Assembly (NCBI RefSeq): GCF_016462545.1
Contig: NZ_JAEMTA010000001.1
Location: 506,668-570,667, forward strand
Origin: Mycolicibacterium sp.
GTDB taxonomy: Bacteria; Actinomycetota; Actinomycetes; Mycobacteriales; Mycobacteriaceae
DNA length: 64,000 nucleotides
Direction: 5' to 3'
In this document: positions 1 to 8,811 of the stretch, in pieces
Position numbering within the stretch: position 1 is the stretch's first letter
Layout of the letters: every line of letters starts with the position of its first letter
Translations under genes and position numbers: made by a program
The notes under the pieces: generated by a model
The model's database searches: none
Told to the model about the DNA's origin: nothing
The model's input: only the letters and a program-made list of their open reading frames with translations

Positions 1-554
<554 letters not shown>

Positions 555-584
555 CGCGATGTGCGATGCCTGGAGGCGGCGCGA

Positions 585-1220
585 TCAGGCCTTGCGCAGT
601 CCGTTGTAGACGAAATGGGCGAGCTCGGTGATGATTTCGGCTCGGTCGGGAACCTCGTCGTCGTCGCGGTAGGTGCCCGTCAGGAAGTTGGCCGTCACGC
701 CGATCAGCAGCATCATCATCCGCAGTTGCAGGGCGGGCGACGAGTTCCGCATATCTTCACTCGAGAGGTACTGCTCGACGGGGGTCAACATCGATGCCAA
801 CGTGTCGGCGATACGCACCCGCAGGTGCTCGACTTCGCCCTCGGTCGAGCCCTCGGTGAAGAGGTGCACCATGGCGCGCGATATGGATTGATTACTCGAA
901 AGAAACCCGTAGAGCTCCTCGGTGAACCGGTACGCGAGGTCCTCGCTGCTCAGTTCGCGCAGGCTGTTGTCGGCGATCCAGTTTCTCTGGAGGCCCTCGA
1001 CGGCGTCGAGGAGTGGCGTTACGACGGCGTCGAAGAGCAGTTTCTCCTTGGTCTCGAAGTAACGGAAGATCAGTTCATGCGATACGCCGGCCCGTTCGGC
1101 GATCTCGCGTGTGGTGGCCCGGTAGCCGCGCTCGGCAAAGATTTCGCGGGCGGCATCACGGAGTAGGCCGGGGGCGCTGCCGCGCCGTACCCGCGGACCC
1201 TTACGTGCCGTCACGGCCAC
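585..1220 (-). CDS. TetR/AcrR family transcriptional regulator
   Basis: A 211-residue regulator with an N-terminal helix-turn-helix at about residues 35-65 (TTREIAERAGVSHELIFRYF) and a divergent helical ligand-binding domain, the usual TetR length. The first in-frame start is GTG at 1220, with another GTG two codons in. An inverted repeat (1215-1234) overlaps the start codon, which suggests either autorepression or a start slightly further in. It follows the DapB-like gene on the same strand after a 151-base gap and could be its regulator or that of the P450 to its left. Its ligand is unknown. Confidence 0.9.
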   Translation of the reverse strand: MAVTARKGPRVRRGSAPGLLRDAAREIFAERGYRATTREIAERAGVSHELIFRYFETKEKLLFDAVVTPLLDAVEGLQRNWIADNSLRELSSEDLAYRFTEELYGFLSSNQSISRAMVHLFTEGSTEGEVEHLRVRIADTLASMLTPVEQYLSSEDMRNSSPALQLRMMMLLIGVTANFLTGTYRDDDEVPDRAEIITELAHFVYNGLRKA

Positions 1221-1234
1221 TTACTGTAATGGCC
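1215..1234. promoter_or_regulatory. Inverted repeat over the TetR start, candidate operator
   Basis: GGCCACTTACTGTAATGGCC is a near-perfect palindrome (GGCC/GGCC ends, TTAC-T-GTAA core, one unpaired base). It covers the GTG start codon of the TetR gene on the minus strand. TetR repressors commonly bind palindromes in their own promoter. Function is inferred. Confidence 0.45.
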
Positions 1235-1350
1235 AGCGGATGGCGGTGCCGATACCGACCCGGTGCTGGGCGACCTTTCGTATGTCCGCTTGACCGATAC
1301 GCGCCGAGGCTCCCGTGATGGGAATGGTCTTCCCCCCGAATGGGCCAGCT

Positions 1351-1372
1351 ACATACGTAATCATCGGTATGT
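1351..1372. promoter_or_regulatory. Inverted repeat ACATAC-n10-GTATGT, possible operator
   Basis: Six-base perfect arms separated by ten bases lie in the 151-base gap between the DapB-like gene and the TetR gene, about 130 bases upstream of the TetR start. The right arm touches the stop codon of the DapB-like gene. It could be an operator or part of a weak terminator; nothing in the sequence decides this. Confidence 0.3.
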
Positions 1373-2442
1373 CAAACAGTCACCGGGGCCGAGTTCTTGC
1401 GAACGGCCTTCGAGTAGAAGTGCGGAAGGTCGAGCTGCCCGAGAATGCCTGGGGCGGCAGCACAGACCGCGTTGATGGCGTTGATCGGGTGCAGCGCGGT
1501 AATGGCACATCCGTCATAGAGGCTGAGCGCAATAGCGGTCTCGAAGCTGGGGTCACCCTTGACCACGATCTGGTAACCGGCCTGGGCGCCGTTGAGTGCG
1601 TGCTCCCAGTCGGGGGCCGCGTCGGGGTGGGTGCGTTCGACTTTCTTGTAGTAGATCAGCGGGGTTCCGTCGGAGACCCCGGTGACAGTCCAGCGGACGG
1701 CTGCGATGGTACCCGCCAGCCCACGACCCCAGGCGGCATCGTAATCGGCGTCAACGCAGGCGTTTTCGACGGTGGAGGTGATGTCGTCGAGTTCGATGCC
1801 GAGGTAGTCGGCGATGCCGCGCACGGTGCTCTCGTGCCATCCGGTGCCGACGTCGCCGTAGAACATCGGCGCCCGGTAGTCCAACGGGTGATTGAACCCC
1901 CAGGCCGAGACCTGGTCGTAGCTGCCGTAGCCGTTGAGGTCGCAGATCTCGGCCACGTGCACGCTGTCGATGCGCCCGGCGCCGCTCAGCAGGCCGAACA
2001 GGTGCCCGATCGTCATGAAGCCGGGATCGGTGCCGCCGCAAAACACGGAGGCGCCACCCCGCTCACATGCGGCGGCTATGGGTTCGACGAACTCCGGCCT
2101 GCCGAACTGCGGGGCAATCAGATCCATCAGCGCCGGAGTGACGACATTGGTGCCGGCCTCCAGGAAGGGCACGACATCGGCGACGCATTCGGCCTCTCGA
2201 GACGCGTAGTTGCCGAAGTAGGCGAGGCAATCGGCGCCCAAGGCAAGCAGTGCCGACGTGTCGTTGGTGGCGACGACGCCCGTGGGGGCGAGCCCCGCGA
2301 GGTCGCCTGCGTCGAGGCCGATCTTGTGGTCGGCCCAGGCGTGCAGGCCGACCAGTTCGTACTCGGGATGGTCGATGAGGGCACGTAGGCCCGTCGCGCC
2401 GATTGGGCCTGTGCCCCAGACGATGACGCGTTTTCTGGACAT
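1372..2442 (-). CDS. NAD(P)-binding, dihydrodipicolinate-reductase-like oxidoreductase
   Basis: A 356-residue protein with an N-terminal Rossmann motif (VIVWGTGPIGATGLRAL, residues 6-22) of the type found in DapB and in 2,4-diaminopentanoate-dehydrogenase-like enzymes. Mycobacteria carry many paralogues of this family, mostly without known substrate. It is much longer than true DapB (about 245-270 residues), so a lysine-pathway role is unlikely. It starts at ATG 2442, 38 bases after the stop of the 353-residue unknown protein, and both probably form one operon read leftwards from the palindrome near 3600. The reaction is unknown; a dehydrogenase acting on an amine, ketone or aldehyde intermediate is inferred from family only. 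Confidence 0.8.
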   Translation of the reverse strand: MSRKRVIVWGTGPIGATGLRALIDHPEYELVGLHAWADHKIGLDAGDLAGLAPTGVVATNDTSALLALGADCLAYFGNYASREAECVADVVPFLEAGTNVVTPALMDLIAPQFGRPEFVEPIAAACERGGASVFCGGTDPGFMTIGHLFGLLSGAGRIDSVHVAEICDLNGYGSYDQVSAWGFNHPLDYRAPMFYGDVGTGWHESTVRGIADYLGIELDDITSTVENACVDADYDAAWGRGLAGTIAAVRWTVTGVSDGTPLIYYKKVERTHPDAAPDWEHALNGAQAGYQIVVKGDPSFETAIALSLYDGCAITALHPINAINAVCAAAPGILGQLDLPHFYSKAVRKNSAPVTV

Positions 2443-2480
2443 GATGATGTCTTTCGTCGTCGGTAGCCGCGGATACCGGG

Positions 2481-3542
2481 CTAGTTGACCGGTAGGGGGG
2501 TGGGGTAGATGCCGTTCTCGAGGTAGGTGACCACGTCGACGATTTCAGTGGTGGTCGTGCCCGAGACGATGGTGCCGTTGGCCCGGCAGATCAGCCCGTG
2601 GTAGGTGATGTTTCCGTTTGCCAGGCAGTAGGTGTACATGAAGCGGCCGTAGGCCTCGACGGTGAGATTGACCGTGCTCTCGGGTGATTGCATGGCCACG
2701 GCGAACCGGGACGGGATGCGGATACCGGTGCGCGGGTCGACCCAGTGGTCGAGTTCGTCGATGGTGATCTGGCCGTCGCCGAACCAGTCCGTGGACTCGC
2801 CGACGTCCGCGTGCCCGAAGACCACCCCGGTGGCTTCCTTGACGTAGCTGAAGACGCGGACGTCCTCGCTGAGGACCCACATCCAGTAGTGGTTGGTGCG
2901 GCGGCGCAGGGCCTCTCCCTGCACCCAGGCGTCACCGATGATGACCTTCTCGTGCATCGCGATGCCGTTCTGGAGTTCATATTTCACTCCGTCGACGGTG
3001 AGGTTGCCTTCCACCCAGCAGGGCAGTTCGACGCCGGCGCGGCCGTTCTGGTCGAGGTCGGAGAACGCGCCGAGGAATCGCGAGGCGTCGCTGAGGCCGC
3101 CCATGGTGACGTCGAACCCGACCCCGGCGTGCTCGCCCTGGATGGTCCAGTACGGGGGTTCGGCGACCATCTTCAGGTCGTCGATGGCCCAGGTCACCTG
3201 CTTCTCGTCGGCCGTCACGTCGAGGTCCAGGGACTTCACCGGGTCGGAGCGAACGCCGATGTAGTCGTTGTCGACTAGGCCTTTTCCTCGCTGTGTCTTG
3301 GGAATCGCCATGAAGTTGGTCTGCCGCATCGTGGCGGGCTTTCCGCCCCATTCCGTGCCGTCGACGTTGAAGATCATGCTGACCGCGAAGACGTCGTGGT
3401 CGTCGGTTTCTCCGGTGATCAGGAAGCCGTTGTCCTCGAGCAGATGCTTGCCGGTGAAGTGCGGAGCGCTGATGTCGTGGCGATAGCTGAGCTCCTCGTC
3501 AAGCGTGATGTCTGTCTTGGCTGCTCTTCGTGTTTCGGTCAC
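2481..3542 (-). CDS. Conserved protein of unknown function, possible calycin/AttH-like fold
   Basis: A 353-residue soluble protein with no signal peptide or membrane segment. It is rich in alternating hydrophobic, aromatic and glycine positions, as expected for a beta-barrel protein such as the AttH/CrtC-like hydratases, but I see no catalytic motif that proves this. The start is GTG 3542, supported by a GGAGG six bases upstream. It is the first gene of a leftward operon with the DapB-like enzyme and is divergent from the LLM-SDR-ALDH operon, sharing the palindromic control region at 3602-3622. A role in the same small-molecule pathway is inferred from context. Confidence 0.65.
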   Translation of the reverse strand: MTETRRAAKTDITLDEELSYRHDISAPHFTGKHLLEDNGFLITGETDDHDVFAVSMIFNVDGTEWGGKPATMRQTNFMAIPKTQRGKGLVDNDYIGVRSDPVKSLDLDVTADEKQVTWAIDDLKMVAEPPYWTIQGEHAGVGFDVTMGGLSDASRFLGAFSDLDQNGRAGVELPCWVEGNLTVDGVKYELQNGIAMHEKVIIGDAWVQGEALRRRTNHYWMWVLSEDVRVFSYVKEATGVVFGHADVGESTDWFGDGQITIDELDHWVDPRTGIRIPSRFAVAMQSPESTVNLTVEAYGRFMYTYCLANGNITYHGLICRANGTIVSGTTTTEIVDVVTYLENGIYPTPLPVN

Positions 3543-3601
3543 CAGATCCTCCGAGTTCGTCCGACGGCGTACCTGCCGAACTTAAGCCCGGAGTCGACTG
3601 T

Positions 3602-3622
3602 TAGTCAATCAACAGTTGACTA
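3602..3622. promoter_or_regulatory. Palindromic operator candidate between divergent operons
   Basis: TAGTCAA-n7-TTGACTA is a perfect inverted repeat, and a second palindrome, CTGTT-n8-AACAG, overlaps it (from about 3598 to 3615). It lies 59 bases upstream of the leftward gene (start 3542) and 76 bases upstream of the rightward LLM gene (start 3699), a typical place for a repressor that controls both. The regulator is not identified; no regulator gene is adjacent except the TetR at 585-1220. Confidence 0.6.
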
Positions 3623-3698
3623 TTGGTTGTGAGCTGAGTCATTCTGATCCACGGGTAGGCAATCGACGGTGGACCAACGCGGAAGGTGGAACAGATCG

Positions 3699-4619
3699 AT
3701 GTTGACGTTCACCCTCCAGTACCCCGGTGAAGTGGCGAGTACGTCAGCGGATTTCTTTACCCCCCATGTGATTCGAGCGATCACCTGCCGTGCCGAAGCC
3801 GCTGGGTTCGGGGCGGTGGCGGTGAGTGAGCATCCAGCACCCTCGGTGAAATGGCGGCAGAACGGTGGACACGACACGTTGGACCCGATCGCGGCGCTCT
3901 CGTTCATCGCGGCGGCAACCCAGACGATCTCCCTCGTGACGAACCTGATCGTCCTGCCCTTCCGCAATCCCTACCTGGCCGCGAAGGCGCTCGCCAGCGT
4001 CGACGTCGTATCCGACGGCCGACTGATCGTGGGCGTCGGTACGGGGTACCTGCGCTCGGAGTTCGCGGCGCTGGGCGTGGACTTCGACCGGCGCGGACGT
4101 CTGCTCGACGAATCCTTGATGGCTCTGCGCGCGATTTGGACGAATCCCGAGCATCCCGTCAGGGGAGGAGATTTCGCCGCGGTGGGCCCCATCTGGACAC
4201 AACCTACCGTCCAGAAGCCGCATCCGCCGATCTGGATCGGCGGTAACGGCACGGCTGCACGACGACGCGTCGTCGAGCACGGCAGCGGATGGATGCCGGT
4301 GATCGGCTCGCCTGCGGTCGCGTCGACCATCGGGACACGAGCTTTGACGGATGTCGCCGAGTTCGGTTCGGCGGTAGGGGAACTCAAGACTCGACTCGAA
4401 GCCGCCGGGCGCGATCCTGCGGCCATCGACATCCAGGTCGAGCAGCATGTGGTCGACCTCAACGACGCCGGCGCCGTCGGGGTCGCAGCCGACGAGTTAG
4501 CGGAGCTGGAACGCCACGGCGCCACCCGGGCCACCGTGCACGTCGACGCCGCCAGTCCCGCGGCGTCGCTCGACTACATCGACGCCTTCGCAGCAGCCTT
4601 CATCAATCGATCGAACTAG
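3699..4619 (+). CDS. LLM-class (luciferase-like) F420-dependent oxidoreductase
   Basis: About 306 residues with a TIM-barrel LLM fold: N-terminal TFTLQYPGE, the VTNLIVLPFRNPYLAAKALA segment, the GVGTGYLRSEFAALGVDF loop and PIWIGGNGTAA near the cofactor site. Mycobacterial proteins of this type mostly use coenzyme F420 for hydride transfer or oxidation. The start is ATG 3699, with GGAAGGTGG about eight bases upstream; an upstream in-frame GTG at 3669 lacks this. It is the first gene of an operon with the mycofactocin-type SDR (12 bases downstream) and the broken aldehyde dehydrogenase, an alcohol to aldehyde to acid logic. Confidence 0.85.
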   Translation: MLTFTLQYPGEVASTSADFFTPHVIRAITCRAEAAGFGAVAVSEHPAPSVKWRQNGGHDTLDPIAALSFIAAATQTISLVTNLIVLPFRNPYLAAKALASVDVVSDGRLIVGVGTGYLRSEFAALGVDFDRRGRLLDESLMALRAIWTNPEHPVRGGDFAAVGPIWTQPTVQKPHPPIWIGGNGTAARRRVVEHGSGWMPVIGSPAVASTIGTRALTDVAEFGSAVGELKTRLEAAGRDPAAIDIQVEQHVVDLNDAGAVGVAADELAELERHGATRATVHVDAASPAASLDYIDAFAAAFINRSN

Positions 4620-4631
4620 GGAGCTCACCAC

Positions 4632-5447
4632 GTGGGAAAGCTTGACGGCAAAGTAGCCTTCATCACCGGGGCCGGACGGGGCCAGGGTCGGGCGCACGCG
4701 GTGCGTCTCGCAGGCGACGGGGCGGACGTCATCGCGCTCGACATCTGTCGTGACATCGATTCCATGGACTATCCCAATGCGAGTGCCGACGATCTCGACG
4801 AGACCGTCACGCTCGTCGAGAAGGAAGGCGGGCGGATCGTCGCCCGTCGGGCCGACGTCCGCGACGGCGACGCCGTCGATCAGGTAGTCGCCGACGGACT
4901 CGCCGAGTTTGGGCGCCTCGACATCGTCATCGCGAACGCCGGGATAGTCCGGCTGAGCCCCGGTGGTAATCGGCGGCAGACGGTCCGCGACATCATCGAC
5001 GTGAACCTGATCGGCGTCTGGAACACCGTCGAGGCCACCACGGCAGCCCTGATCGACGGTGGTCGCGGCGGGTCCATCGTCATCACGTCGTCGAGTTCCG
5101 GCCTCAAGGCAACCGGCACCGACAGGGCAGGAGGGCAGGCCTACGCCGCCTCCAAGCGCGGACTCGTCGGCCTGATGCAGGTGTGGGCTAACGAATTGGC
5201 GCAGTACTCCATACGCGTCAACACCATCCATCCGACTGGCGTCGCCACGGGCATGGTGATGAACGAGGCGATGGCTGCGATGTGCGAAGCGCAAGACCCC
5301 GTGCTGAATTCGATGCAGAACGCGCTTCCGATCCAGATCCTGATGCCCGAGGACGTGGCCAACGCAGTGGCGTTCCTGGTCTCCGAGGACGCGAAGTTCA
5401 TCACCGGCACCGCCTGGCCGCTCGATGCCGGCTTCGCGGTCCGTTGA
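4632..5447 (+). CDS. Mycofactocin-coupled SDR family oxidoreductase
   Basis: A 271-residue short-chain dehydrogenase with the TGAGRGQGRAHA cofactor loop (residues 11-22), IANAG, and the S-Y-K catalytic set (TSSSSG, then QAYAASKRG). The insertion with DICRDIDSMDYP and the DDLDETVTLVE segment mark the carveol-dehydrogenase-like group whose nicotinamide is tightly bound and re-oxidised through the peptide-derived cofactor mycofactocin. The start is GTG 4632 after an AGGGAG. It lies between the LLM enzyme and the aldehyde dehydrogenase gene and probably oxidises a secondary or allylic alcohol. No mft biosynthesis genes are in this window, so the cofactor must come from elsewhere in the genome. 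Confidence 0.9.
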   Translation: MGKLDGKVAFITGAGRGQGRAHAVRLAGDGADVIALDICRDIDSMDYPNASADDLDETVTLVEKEGGRIVARRADVRDGDAVDQVVADGLAEFGRLDIVIANAGIVRLSPGGNRRQTVRDIIDVNLIGVWNTVEATTAALIDGGRGGSIVITSSSSGLKATGTDRAGGQAYAASKRGLVGLMQVWANELAQYSIRVNTIHPTGVATGMVMNEAMAAMCEAQDPVLNSMQNALPIQILMPEDVANAVAFLVSEDAKFITGTAWPLDAGFAVR

Positions 5448-5466
5448 CGATCACGAGAGGAATCCG

Positions 5467-6931
5467 ATGATGACGAGTTCAGTGGAGGTCGAACGTCCGG
5501 CGGTCGAACTGCGCATCGGCGCCGAACGGCTCACGGTCGCCTCCGGCGGCGTGCACCGACACATCGACCCCGCCACCGGTCGACACGACGTCGACGTTCC
5601 GCTGGCCGGTGTCACCGAGGTCGAGCGAGCCGTGCAGGTCGCACACCAGGCGTACCTGACGTGGCGATGCACCAGGCCCACTGATCGCCGACGGATGTTG
5701 ACGCGGCTGGGTGACCTGATCGAAGAGCATTCCGCGGACTTCGCGCGCCTGGCTGCGCTCGACAACGGCGCACCAGTCGCGGCCGCGGCGGCGATGATCC
5801 CGGTGGCGGTGGAGTGGACCCGCTACTACGCCGGGTGGGCCGACAAGATCACCAGTGACGTGATCGGATCACACCGCGCCAGTGGAGAATTCAGCTACAC
5901 ACTCGCGCAGCCGTGGGGTGTGATCGGCGCCATCATCACGTGGAACGGCCCGCTCGTCTCGCTGGCCATGAAAGTCCCCGCCGCGCTGGCTGCCGGCAAC
6001 ACCGTCGTGGTCAAGCCGTCGGAACTCACTCCGTTCACCGCCGGGCTCTTCACCGATCTCGCGGCGGAGGCCGGCATCCCCGACGGTGTCATCAACGTGG
6101 TCACGGGTGGACCCGAGGCGGGTCAAGCCCTCGTGGAGAACCCACTGGTGAAGAAGATCAGCTTCACCGGTGGCCCGGACACGGCGCGCAAGATCCTGGG
6201 GGCCTGCGCCGATCTGATCAAACCCGCCGTGCTGGAACTCGGCGGCAAGTCGGGCAACGTCATCTTCGCCGACGGCGATCTCGATGCCGCCTGCGGCATG
6301 GGGACGATGATGTCGGTCGGAATCCTCAGCGGGCAGGGCTGCGCCTTTCCCACCCGGATGATCGTCGAACGGTCGGTGTACGACGAAGTCATCGACCGGG
6401 TCCGTACCTACGCCGGTTTCATGAAGGTCGGCAATCCCTTCGACGAGGGGACGATCGCCGGACCCATCGTCAGCGAGCAGTCCTTGAACCGGATCATGAA
6501 GATCATCGAGCGCGCCCGAGCGAGCGGCGCGCGACTGATCACCGGCGGCGGCCGGGTCGGTGGCGACCTCGCGGGCGGTTTCTACATCGAGCCAACGGTT
6601 TTCGCCGACGTAGACCCGTACTCCGAGCTGGCTCAGACCGAGGTCTTCGGGACCCGTGTTGTCGATCATTCCGTTCGACGATGACGACCAGGCCATCGAG
6701 ATCGCCAACAGCACTCCCTATGGCCTGTCGGGCTACGTCTTCACCACCAATCTGCGTCGCGCGCACCGGGTGGCCGAAGAACTCGACGCAGGGGAGGTGC
6801 TCGTCAATGGGGCCGCCAACTTGCTCGCAAACCGGCCGTTCGGCGGTATCGGGATCAGCGGGATGGGCAAGGAAGGAGGGCGCCAGGGGCTTGACGAGTT
6901 CCTGCGCGTCAAATCCATCAGCATGGCCTGA
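5467..6931 (+). pseudogene. Aldehyde dehydrogenase gene broken by a one-base frameshift
   Basis: An NAD(P)-dependent aldehyde dehydrogenase of normal total length (about 488 codons) read in two frames. The first frame (5467-6684) has IGAIITWNGPL, the Glu motif LELGGKSGN and the catalytic Cys in SGQGCAFP (about residue 292). It leaves the family alignment after TEVFG and stops early. The rest, from VLSIIPFDDDD through RPFGGIGISGMGKEGG to the stop at 6931, is in the next frame. Removing one base near 6652 (the A in GGGACCCGTG) restores TEVFGPVLSII. It is either a real recent mutation or a sequencing error. The start at ATG 5467 follows GAGAGG. It was the third gene of the LLM-SDR operon. Confidence 0.88.
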
Positions 6932-7095
6932 CGGGGAGTTAGGCGACCGAAGCGTCGGTTGGCCGAAACGATCCCCTGCCCATCTCAATACAGTAAAACA
7001 ATTACATGGTTCGCTCTGATGCCGCGCGGAAGTGGTATCAGACCCTTTGATGCGACCCGTTCTCTCAGACCGGCGTGACCAATCAGGAGGATCCA

Positions 7096-7827
7096 ATGCA
7101 CGTCAAGATCGAGAAGGGTGCAGCCTGGCTGGGCCTGGCGATGCTCATCGGGTTCATGGCACTGTTCGTGTTGGTCGCCGGCCTCATCCCACCGATGGAC
7201 CCCGGCGCCAGCGCCAACGAGATCGCGAAGATCTACTCGGAGCACGGAGTGCGCATCCGCGTTGGCCTCGCCCTGATGGCGTTGTTCTCGGTCTTCTTCA
7301 CGCCGTATCTCGCGCTGCTGTCGCGACAGGTACGGCGCATCGAGGGCTACTGGGGCGTCATGTCGCTCACCCAGGTGATGATGAGCGTGACCTTCCCGTT
7401 CGGCTTCATCCTGTGCTCGATCTTCGGAATGGCGGCCGCGTACCGCCCGGAGCGCAATCCCGATGTGACACAGGCGCTCAGCGACGTGTTCTGGTTCATC
7501 TTCGTCGGGGTGGTCGGTCCCCTCATCTTCCAGGTGGTGATCCTGGCGGTCGCCGTCTTCATGGACAAGCGCGAACGGCCGAGCTTCCCGCGGTGGTTCG
7601 GCTACTTCAACATCTGGTACGCCATCCTCGGGGTGCCGGGATGTGCCATCTATTTGTTCAAGTCCGGACCGTTGGCATGGAACGGCATGTTCGCCTTCTG
7701 GATACCGCTGACGGTGTTCAGCATCTGGTGGATCGTCACCACCTTCATGCTCGTGAAGGCGGTCGACGTCGAGGCGGCCGAGCGCGAGGCGAGCGCCGCC
7801 CAACGGGTGTGGGAACCGGCAGCGTGA
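7096..7827 (+). CDS. Conserved multi-pass membrane protein of unknown function
   Basis: About 243 residues with six probable membrane segments (roughly residues 9-30, 55-75, 90-112, 133-155, 175-193 and 203-225). There is a conserved-looking extracytoplasmic stretch, IPPMDPGASANEIAKIY. I do not recognise a catalytic motif. The start is ATG 7096 with a strong AGGAGG five bases upstream. Its stop overlaps the GTG of the next gene by four bases, so it is translationally coupled to the COX III-like and COX IV-like proteins and probably works with them. It could be a subunit of the same membrane complex. Confidence 0.8.
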   Translation: MHVKIEKGAAWLGLAMLIGFMALFVLVAGLIPPMDPGASANEIAKIYSEHGVRIRVGLALMALFSVFFTPYLALLSRQVRRIEGYWGVMSLTQVMMSVTFPFGFILCSIFGMAAAYRPERNPDVTQALSDVFWFIFVGVVGPLIFQVVILAVAVFMDKRERPSFPRWFGYFNIWYAILGVPGCAIYLFKSGPLAWNGMFAFWIPLTVFSIWWIVTTFMLVKAVDVEAAEREASAAQRVWEPAA

Positions 7828-8408
7828 ATGTGGCGGTGGCGCCGCGCGTCGCTGAGCGCCGGATTCCCGGTGAGCCGGGCGTATGGATCTTCCTGTTCGG
7901 CGACATGCTGGTTTTCGGGGTCTTCTTCGCCACGTTCATGTATCAACGCGCGCAAGCGCCCGAGCTCTTCGATGAGTCCCGCAGAACGCTCAGCATCGGC
8001 ATCGGGCTCACGAATACCCTTGTTCTGCTGACGAGTTCGCTGTTGGTCGTGACCGCGCTCCGCGCGATCCGCACATCGCAGCGGTTTGCCGCGCGGTGGC
8101 TTCTGATCGGTGCGTTGGTGTGTGGGTTGACGTTCGTCGGTCTCAAAGCCGTCGAGTACACCGCGAAGGTCGACGAAGGTCACACGCCGGAACAGAACGC
8201 CTTCTACACGTACTACTTCATCCTGACGGGTATCCATCTGTTTCACGTACTCGTCGGAATCGTGGTTCTCGTGCTGCTGCTGACACAGACCCGGCATGTG
8301 GGGCTCAGCGCGACCAGGATGGCGCTCTTCGAGGGCGGTGGGTGTTTCTGGCACCTCGTCGACCTGTTGTGGATAATCCTCTTCCCGCTTCTCTACCTAG
8401 TGAGTTGA
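7824..8408 (+). CDS. Cytochrome c oxidase subunit III family protein (NorE-like)
   Basis: About 194 residues with five membrane helices, matching the short COX III/NorE form. Family features: GEPGVWIFLFGDMLVFGVFF at the N-terminus, GHTPEQNAFYTYYFILTGIH, HLFHVLVG, and CFWHLVDLLWIILFPLLYL at the C-terminus. Start GTG 7824 lies inside the stop of the previous gene (GTGA). No heme-copper subunit I or II is nearby, so this is an orphan accessory subunit. NorE-like proteins help nitric oxide reductases or oxidases assemble in some bacteria; a role here is inferred. It is followed directly by the COX IV-like gene and then a P450 operon. Confidence 0.88.
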   Translation: MNVAVAPRVAERRIPGEPGVWIFLFGDMLVFGVFFATFMYQRAQAPELFDESRRTLSIGIGLTNTLVLLTSSLLVVTALRAIRTSQRFAARWLLIGALVCGLTFVGLKAVEYTAKVDEGHTPEQNAFYTYYFILTGIHLFHVLVGIVVLVLLLTQTRHVGLSATRMALFEGGGCFWHLVDLLWIILFPLLYLVS

Positions 8409-8416
8409 CGACGGTG

Positions 8417-8677
8417 ATGTCGCTCTTGCGTGCTCGGTCCACGATGGTGTGGGCCGTGCTCCTCGTGGCCACCGTGCTGTCTTGGGCGGTGGGCTCTGAG
8501 CACGGGACCGGTTCGCTCGTCGCCCTGATCGTTCTCGGCGTCGCCATGATCAAGGTGCGCTTCGTGGGCCTGGACTTCATGGAGTTGAGGCATGCGCCGC
8601 TGCTCCTCCGTGCCGCGTTCGAGGCATACTGCCTGCTCATGTGGGCCGTGCTCGCCGGAATGTACCTCTGGCTGTGA
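8417..8677 (+). CDS. Cytochrome c oxidase subunit IV family protein (NorF-like)
   Basis: About 86 residues with three membrane helices, the size of prokaryotic COX IV/NorF proteins. It follows the COX III-like gene directly. Three starts are possible: TTG 8405 (overlapping the upstream stop), GTG 8414 and ATG 8417; ATG is chosen. The segment GVAMIKVRFVGLDFMELRHA is typical of the family. With the two upstream genes it forms a small membrane operon next to, and on the same strand as, a P450-acyl-CoA dehydrogenase operon, but an inverted repeat separates them. Confidence 0.82.
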   Translation: MSLLRARSTMVWAVLLVATVLSWAVGSEHGTGSLVALIVLGVAMIKVRFVGLDFMELRHAPLLLRAAFEAYCLLMWAVLAGMYLWL

Positions 8678-8721
8678 CGTGCGCTCGGGGCCGCCATGCA
8701 CGTGTCCGGCTATTGCGCCGG

Positions 8722-8748
8722 TCACACTACGTAGTTAACCTAGTGTGA
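8722..8748. promoter_or_regulatory. Inverted repeat upstream of a P450 operon, candidate operator
   Basis: TCACACTA-n11-TAGTGTGA has perfect eight-base arms (8722-8729 and 8741-8748), with the palindrome ACTACGTAGT overlapping the left arm. It lies 63 bases before the P450 start codon at 8812. The TAGTGT core also occurs in the divergent region at 15612. Operator function is inferred; the cognate regulator is not adjacent. Confidence 0.5.
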
Positions 8749-8811
8749 TCAGTCTCTGGCGGGCAACGCTGACGATTCACCGATCGATTGCCGCCGCCGT
8801 GAAAGGACAGC

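Noticed and set aside
1315-2388. A 357-codon open frame on the plus strand
   Set aside because: It is antisense to the DapB-like gene, is Val/Gly/Asp-rich low-complexity and has no recognisable motif.
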